Program-made: the position numbers and the translations under genes | Assembly: GCF_000350225.1 (NCBI RefSeq) | Contig: NW_005179131.1 | Location: 378,781-442,780, forward strand | Source of the DNA: Chondrus crispus | Taxonomy: Eukaryota > Rhodophyta > Florideophyceae > Gigartinales > Gigartinaceae | DNA: 64,000 nt | Direction: 5' to 3' | Part shown: in pieces, positions 58,818 to 64,000 of the stretch | Numbering within the stretch: the first letter of the stretch is position 1 | Layout of the letters: each line of letters starts with the position of its first letter | The notes under the pieces: model-generated | Databases searched by the model: none | Told to the model about the DNA's origin: nothing | The model's input: the letters and a program-made list of their open reading frames with translations, nothing else

Positions 58818-60241
58818 CATACAGCGTGACGAATACACAGAATAATCGCACAACTGTATTCCTCTCGCGAGAAGTACTTGTTGTACTTTTGATTCACATG
58901 TACTGTACTCGGACACGCGCAGGATCGCAAACAGTCTGACACTGTAAAACTGTAAAACTGTAAACCCTCATGTGCATACACCTGGATGCGTGTACATGTG
59001 TACGTACACGAATCCACCTGGCGATGTGTACATGTGTACACGGCATACATGTGTCCCGCCCGGGGGCCCCATGCAATTACCCATTACAACCATGGCAAAC
59101 GACTTGAAACCCCCAAAACAACGTAATTATGGCATATACAGGCCATTTAAAGTACATCACAAGGCCAATGACGCACACGTGGACAACGCTCGACCAATAG
59201 ATTTGCAGCATTAGACCTGAGGGCCAATAGAATTGCAGTATTTCCTGTGTAGTCTATAGTGCTACGGGCCAAGGTTCCACTTGGCAAAACTATGCAAATT
59301 TGCATGACCCTCCGAGAGGCCACTTTCGTCCCCGGAACCCCAAAATCTGGGGTTTTACACGTGTCATGTCGTGATATGGGTAAGAGCGCCCGGACCGTGC
59401 AGTCATGTACACGTGTCACTCGATTTTGACCTTTCCAGATAACAGCATGTGGTCGCACATTTTCAATAGGAATGTACCTGCCTGTGTGTTGTGCAGTGAC
59501 CCGCGCCGTGTGTTTGGCGTCCCTTGGTCGAGGGGGAGTGTTGAAATAGTGAGCGCGCCCAAGGGGACACCAACAAACCATCGCCTGTGGCCTAGTGGTT
59601 AACGAATTTTTGCGGCAAAATTTTCAGACCTCGATTTTAACATCATTTTTTTGGGCAAAAGTGAAAATGAGGGGGCGACTGCTGCCCAAAGTGAAATCTA
59701 CGTAATGCGACTTCATGTTTTCAAGTGCTTTTATAGGGCGACACGTCTAGAAGGCATGCTTCTGATCCGGTGAAATTGGACCTTGGTTTCTCTATATGGG
59801 GCGACAATGACCTTTTCTTGGGGCGACAGGAAATATGATCAATAAGTCACCTCCGAAAAACCAATCATCGCGTATGTCACCGTACAAACCCGTAAAGTAT
59901 TACTCCGTCTCGGAAGATGCTTGTACTTTGGAAAAGCCGCCTTAGAAACTCACAGTTTTTTCAGAATCACCCCATAGAAGTACGCCAACTCAACTTTTCG
60001 CGCTTGAACACAGTGCCCTCAAAACCGAGCAAAAAGAACGTGGGTATTGCGGGATGAGAAATTAAGTCTCCAAATACCTTAATATCTCAGAGACCCTTTG
60101 CCGCTTCCACTTCCCTCGACGGTCACCCCACAAATACCCGCGTCCGAAACCTACCCCCGCACCGCATCTCCTTTTCGCCCCGTCACCCTCTGTCGCTCAT
60201 CATTTTCCTCCCCTTCCATCTCACATTTTGGCGCGATAATT
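58818..60241. other. Non-coding DNA upstream of the Mutator-like genes
   Basis: No gene is recognised. It contains GTGTACATGTGTAC-type palindromes (58980-59055), an inverted CCCCAAAATCTGGGG (59338-59352), a tRNA-like segment at 59582 and four GGGCGACA/GGGCGACT motifs at 59672, 59735, 59799 and 59820. The last may be subterminal sites of the Mutator-like element. No clear terminal inverted repeats were found. Confidence 0.5.
59582..59648 (+). other. tRNA-like / SINE-head-like segment
   Basis: GCCTGTGGCCTAGTGGTTAA contains a good RNA polymerase III A box (TGGCCTAGTGG). About 40 bases later ACCTCGATTTT is a weak B-box match. The bases between can pair as a hairpin (GAATTTT...AAAATTTTC). A cloverleaf with a proper acceptor stem could not be drawn, so this is at most a tRNA-derived SINE head or tRNA remnant. 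Confidence 0.3.
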
Positions 60242-60679
60242 ATGCGGTCTTTTCCCAAAGACACTGGGAAGGCCCTGTACCACTTCGGGACAGTCATAGT
60301 CGGTGAAACGACCGTCATAGACGTCTTTTGTTGCGCTCATCCCGGAGATTCGTCGGAAAAAATTGAGGAGCCAACTTTGCGCAACATACAGAAACGTTTC
60401 AAGAAGCTTTATGTTCTTGTCAATCCCCACAAATGTGCTTCAGATCGCGCCTCCGCGAATAAAGCTATGCAAAAACTCAGTCGCGCAAAGGAACAAGCCG
60501 AGCGAGAGATTCGGTTTGAGGAAATGGAAAACGGGGAGGGTAACTCGCAACTGGTTCCCCCAACGCTAATATTTACGCTGATGCCAACCTTGAAAGAAAA
60601 ACTGCTCGAACTATTGCTACGTGAAGAAGAGGAAAATGGGAGGAGCGTGAGTGTGAGCGTCGCCGTATTGAGGCAATGA
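60242..60679 (+). CDS. J-domain-like protein segment upstream of the MULE transposase
   Basis: The first ATG is at 60242 and gives 145 residues. Residues about 25-90 resemble a J domain: VIDVFCCAHPGD, then IQKRFKKLYVLVNPHKC and ANKAMQKLSRAKEQAEREI, matching helix II, the loop and helix III. The catalytic HPD of DnaJ proteins is replaced by NPHK (61-64), so stimulation of Hsp70 ATPase is unlikely. The end (LKEKLLELLLREEEENG) is a coiled coil that continues better in the frame of the next ORF, which suggests a frame change near the A4 run at 60632-60635. Confidence 0.5.
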   Translation: MRSFPKDTGKALYHFGTVIVGETTVIDVFCCAHPGDSSEKIEEPTLRNIQKRFKKLYVLVNPHKCASDRASANKAMQKLSRAKEQAEREIRFEEMENGEGNSQLVPPTLIFTLMPTLKEKLLELLLREEEENGRSVSVSVAVLRQ

Positions 60680-61128
60680 TGCAAGAAAGAATATCCCAGG
60701 AGTTGAGACGACAAAACCAAGAGAATCTCGAGAACGAGAGGGAACGCGCGAGAATGGAGGCAGCGTCGAGAGAAAAAGAGACATCACACGAGGAGGAGTG
60801 GGAAGGACAGCCCTCGCTCTCACCTGAACAAGAACAAGTGCATCAGTCGTGTGAGGAGGAAATGCGTCAAGAAGGGGAAACTGACGAAGAAAACATATCC
60901 ATAGAAGATAATGATGATCAATCTCCTTCCTCTCCGTCAGAACATATTTGCGACGATGACTTCGATGTGCGCGCATACATAGCTGTAACACTTGACAACA
61001 GCAGCAGTGAAGGAGAAGCTGATGATTTTGCAGCAGAGGCCGAAAGGAGTTTGCCGCTTGACCGCCGGAATATGTCTGAATTCGAACGGAAAAAAGGCGG
61101 GCGGAACAAAAGAGAGCGTCAAAAATGA
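60676..61128 (+). CDS. Acidic coiled-coil segment
   Basis: About 150 codons: an Arg/Glu-rich helix (ISQELRRQNQENLENERERA), then a very acidic Ser/Glu/Asp region and a basic end (FERKKGGRNKRERQK). It overlaps the frames on both sides by ATGA (60676-60679 and 61125-61128). Upstream in the same frame the sequence also reads as helix (EERECERRRIEAM), so it is probably a continuation of the preceding segment rather than a separate protein. Confidence 0.5.
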   Translation: MMQERISQELRRQNQENLENERERARMEAASREKETSHEEEWEGQPSLSPEQEQVHQSCEEEMRQEGETDEENISIEDNDDQSPSSPSEHICDDDFDVRAYIAVTLDNSSSEGEADDFAAEAERSLPLDRRNMSEFERKKGGRNKRERQK

Positions 61129-62831
61129 GAAGTCAGAGAAGAGCAAAGGCGGAAATAGCTGCCGATAGAGTAGCAGAGATGATCTGGGTTCCCCGAAGAT
61201 GCGTCCCGTATACCCCTGAGGTTGGAATCCAGCTTTCCGGACGATGGCGCTGCGAGCAGCTCATTCGAGCATATACTGCAAATTTCAGTTTGCCACAGGG
61301 AGTGAATGTTGTGAAAAATTATGAAATGATGCGTATGATTGGTCGGCGAAAGGGCTGCGTCGGAACTATCACTTTTAATCGGCAACCAAAATCAGGCCTG
61401 TGGAAGTTGAATCGGTTCCAAGAGCACAACAACGAGTGCTATAGGAATTCAATTGACGACAAGTCCTGTCAAAATAGACCGGCATATACTTGTGATCAAG
61501 TTGCTCGCGCGCTTCGTCATGAGTTCTCGTTGAACCCTGACATGCCCACCAGCTTCCTTGGGTCAATTTTAAGAGCGAAGTCAATTTATCGTCGACAGCC
61601 AGCAAACTCCCACCTGCGAGCTGTGAGGCGTGAGCTGAACAGATACATTTCAGCTGCTCGAGCCGTTGACATGGCTGCCCTAGAAGGTTATTGCGGTCTG
61701 CTGAGGGAATTGGGGCACAGGGTAGACATTTTTATCCTGTCTGGTACGCAAATGAAAGCCCAGCGCATTAAAGCTGCACGATTCATACACAAGCAACAGA
61801 AAAAACTTTCATATTTAGAAAGGCAAAGATCATACACCAAGTTCAAGGCGGAGGATGTGGACGTCTCGGACATTGTAGACGAGGGAAAATATTACGGGGG
61901 GTTCCTCTTCATCGCGATGGTCGCAGAAGCATTCTGCAGAAAGGGAAGGATGACATGCGCAGCGGATGCCGCGCATTGCGAGGGTTTGGGCCGCCGCTCA
62001 TACGGAACAACATTCGAAGTGTTCGGATATGACGCCAATCATCAATTATGCCCTTTGGTATTCGCCCATTTCGTTGGAGCGGAAGGAATGGACACATGGG
62101 AGAAAGTGTTCCAAGCTGCCGCCGATATCCCCGAGTTTGATGTACGCGGCAGGACGACTATTGTCGACCAGGAGAAATCTATCGACGCCGCGTACAAGCT
62201 CTGCATGCAGCACGCAAAGTTGTTTCTGGACCCACTGCATGTCCGAAAAAATCTCGGTACCGCGCTGGGTGTGGGAAAGGTCGTTGGTTTGCGCATGTAT
62301 GACAAAGCGCTTCGAAACCCAAGCAGGGATGAGGTTGATGAAGCCAAAAACGACTTCCCGAAGAAGATGAAAGAATACCTTAACAAATTTAATGACAGTG
62401 AGCTGTACAGATCTTGCTCTTTGTTGCAAGATCTGATCACAACATCTCAAGGAGCAGAGAGTGGGATGGCAGCTGCCCTGCGGAACCACATCAGGAGAGT
62501 AGAGCCGCAAAAGATGCTGGACAGAGTTATTTCCACACAGCGAGCTGCCTTCCTGAAGCGGCAAGCATCTGTACTTGACTTCAAGAGTCCGGTCCCACCT
62601 CAAATTGAGCACCACCTCGCGATTCTCATTCAGAGATCCAGAGTTTATATGCAGTCCGTCAGGTTCGTAGAAGGAACGCGACAAATGGAGGCGACGGTCC
62701 GAAGCGTCGTTGACGGAACGCGCGTAAGGCGTGTAATTATAAGTTCAGAGCCAAATACGCCCCCTTCATGCTGCACGCATTCGAGATGGTTCTGGTTTTC
62801 CATGCTATCATGGGACGGCTGTGATATGTGA
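61125..62831 (+). CDS. Mutator-like (MULE) transposase, main part
   Basis: 568 residues. The N-terminal part (about 30-120) resembles the FAR1/WRKY-GCM1-type DNA-binding region of MULEs (GCVGTITFNRQPKSGLWKLN, then HNNECY). The MULE catalytic domain covers about residues 265-400. AADAAHCEGLGRRSYG carries the first Asp (281); FGYDANHQLCPLVFAHFVG is the typical following strand; TIVDQEKSID has the second Asp (348); and LFLDPLHVRKNL follows. The final Glu could not be assigned. After about residue 535 the frame leaves the expected path, and the C-terminal part resumes in the next frame. Confidence 0.8.
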   Translation: MRSQRRAKAEIAADRVAEMIWVPRRCVPYTPEVGIQLSGRWRCEQLIRAYTANFSLPQGVNVVKNYEMMRMIGRRKGCVGTITFNRQPKSGLWKLNRFQEHNNECYRNSIDDKSCQNRPAYTCDQVARALRHEFSLNPDMPTSFLGSILRAKSIYRRQPANSHLRAVRRELNRYISAARAVDMAALEGYCGLLRELGHRVDIFILSGTQMKAQRIKAARFIHKQQKKLSYLERQRSYTKFKAEDVDVSDIVDEGKYYGGFLFIAMVAEAFCRKGRMTCAADAAHCEGLGRRSYGTTFEVFGYDANHQLCPLVFAHFVGAEGMDTWEKVFQAAADIPEFDVRGRTTIVDQEKSIDAAYKLCMQHAKLFLDPLHVRKNLGTALGVGKVVGLRMYDKALRNPSRDEVDEAKNDFPKKMKEYLNKFNDSELYRSCSLLQDLITTSQGAESGMAAALRNHIRRVEPQKMLDRVISTQRAAFLKRQASVLDFKSPVPPQIEHHLAILIQRSRVYMQSVRFVEGTRQMEATVRSVVDGTRVRRVIISSEPNTPPSCCTHSRWFWFSMLSWDGCDM

Positions 62832-63186
62832 GAAGTACGGATCCCACAATTTGTTCAAGCACATTGCGCTGCGACATTTAACGCGAGCATGGAAAGAGCA
62901 GTACTACGACTTTTGCTACTCAATACCGGTGCAATACGCTGTAGACAAAGTCATCAAGGAGTCTAAACGTTTAGTAGCATTAGGTCAGAACCTACGGATC
63001 CCAAAAGCTATCCCTTCCCCTCGCGGAAGGCCAGTCAAGAACGCGGGGAAGCGAAAAAAGAGCTGGTACGAGCGAGGACCAACAGCATCAAAGAGGAAGT
63101 ATACGTGCTCTCTTTGCCGTTCGGAGACTCATACTGTCGCTACTTGCGCACTGAGACAGCTATACGGGGACGAAAACACGAAGTAA
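62821..63186 (+). pseudogene. MULE transposase C-terminal part with CCHC zinc knuckle
   Basis: Begins EKYGSHNLFKHIALRHLTRAW, the region after the SWIM-like segment of MULE transposases. It then has a basic GRPVKNAGKRKKSW patch and a zinc knuckle CSLCRSETHTVATC (CX2CX4HX4C) at about 63105-63147, a usual MULE C-terminal arrangement. It is out of frame with the main part. One or two frame changes lie between about 62735 and 62830, where a middle stretch reads best in the third frame. Confidence 0.65.
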
Positions 63187-63914
63187 ATATGCTTTTGTGG
63201 TGTGTAAAATACCGAACGATGTAACCACTTCGCATGATCTGTGACAAGTGCGTGGAGCAGCGAGATGATGCTTTTCCACAGCCACATGTAATGGTAGGTT
63301 CGGAGGCGCAAGGGAAAGAAGGAAGGCAGGTTGATGTGTGTGAGTGAAGGAGTTGGTGCCGAGGTTTACTTTGAAGCCGTTTTCCTGCGATACTTATACA
63401 CTTCGAGTGCTACACTATCGATCTACTCCGACTCCCAGTAAACCATACTCTACTATGCGCGACCAAGCGCGGTCCTCTTGTGGCCCGACCATACTGTTCG
63501 ATTTCCACCTTACGAATCGATTCGTAACTATTAGCTCACAACTATTTCTACACTTTCCAAATGACTGTAAACCATGGCCCTAGGCATGCAACTGTTTCAC
63601 ACCTTACTAATCTGCATCCAGTCATGCCAGACTTCATTGTTGTGCAACGAACAACTTGGCCCTTGTCTATTTCCAACAACGCAAACGTCTTTCATATCAC
63701 AATCGCCATACGTATCCTTGTTTCTCACCTTACTAATTTCGCCAAGCACTGTCAGATAATTATGGCAAGTTATAACAATGTGCATCCAGACTTTCTACAC
63801 AACTCACATGAGAATACATGTAAATCACACGAGTACTGTCATGAACTTGCATCCAACGGCGCACCATGACGAGAGCACAGTGCAACGGCGCGTGCTCACG
63901 CAAGACTCGCATAC
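63187..63914. other. Unassigned DNA right of the MULE genes
   Basis: About 730 bases with only short open frames. It includes two similar CACCTTACTAAT segments (63599 and 63727). No matching terminal repeat of the MULE was found. The last five bases are CATAC, the same as those right of the LTR at 58159-58817. Confidence 0.4.
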
Positions 63915-64000
63915 TGTAGCATAAACACCCCCACCGGAGAGGGGTGTATGCACAGCTCGACGTAGACCCCGTCCGAACGGGAAGACGGGGGTGAAGCGGG
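63915..64000 (-). repeat. LTR start, cut by the window end
   Basis: The first 86 bases of a chromovirus-family LTR, identical to 58159-58244. Whether it is a solo LTR or the 3' end of a full element cannot be seen. Confidence 0.85.

Larger units (their letters stand above)
60242..63186 (+). mobile_element. Mutator-like element (MULE) coding block
   Basis: Four consecutive plus-strand frames read as one gene set: J-domain-like and coiled coil (60242-60679), acidic coiled coil (60676-61128), MULE transposase core (61125-62831) and a zinc-knuckle C-terminus (62821-63186). Each successive frame overlaps the last by a few bases. Terminal inverted repeats were not identified, so only the coding block is given. 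Confidence 0.75.

Noticed and set aside
59582-59648. Functional tRNA gene
   Set aside because: A good A box but poor B box, no acceptor-stem pairing and an A/T-rich anticodon region; kept only as a weak tRNA-like feature.
60676-61128. ATGA overlaps as evidence for a translationally coupled operon
   Set aside because: Coiled-coil sequence reads on upstream of the overlaps in the next frame, and A-runs lie nearby, so indels or frameshifts are simpler; such coupling is unusual for DNA transposons.

Overview
The window looks like eukaryotic nuclear DNA, most likely from a florideophyte red alga such as Chondrus crispus. This is inferred from one large gene with a single short intron near its 5' end, followed by dense nested LTR retrotransposons and DNA transposons. 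There are no bacterial signals and no rRNA gene, and one 100-base assembly gap lies at 51720-51819.

Layout. 1-859: pyrimidine-rich leader. 860-5424: the only convincing host gene, a 1465-residue SNF1/CIPK-type Ser/Thr kinase with one 167-base intron. 5425-8310: no recognised gene. 8334-12777: Ty1/copia element lying between TG runs, with a primer site matching the anticodon arm of initiator tRNA-Met. 13097-16274: pogo-type DNA transposon with 26-base inverted ends, a frameshifted transposase and a palindrome-rich CACGTG array. 16275-17820: very G-rich block. 18241-19430: 67-base minisatellite split by a solo LTR. 20481-21400: PIF/Harbinger fragment.

21750-47041 is one Ty3/gypsy chromovirus on the minus strand (target duplication GATTG). 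A related, younger chromovirus at 29525-41260 sits inside its pol region (target duplication GCGAT; LTRs about 99% identical). Two unrelated TG...CA insertions of solo-LTR type lie within the outer element's 3' LTR. Further right come a solo LTR (47151-47834), a CACTA/TNP2-type transposon remnant (about 48247-52830) cut by another solo LTR, and a third chromovirus fragment (about 53126-58002). More LTR copies follow, then a Mutator-like transposon (60242-63186) whose upstream frames encode a degenerate J-domain-like segment and an acidic coiled coil.

The most interesting pattern is that all three chromoviruses carry about 3 kb between the chromodomain end of pol and the 3' LTR. In two of them this stretch holds an open frame on the opposite strand, and in the third chromovirus it also holds a tandem array of small CTCG/CGAG hairpins. 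The retroelements are treated as fossils: all carry at least some damage, and only overall state is given.
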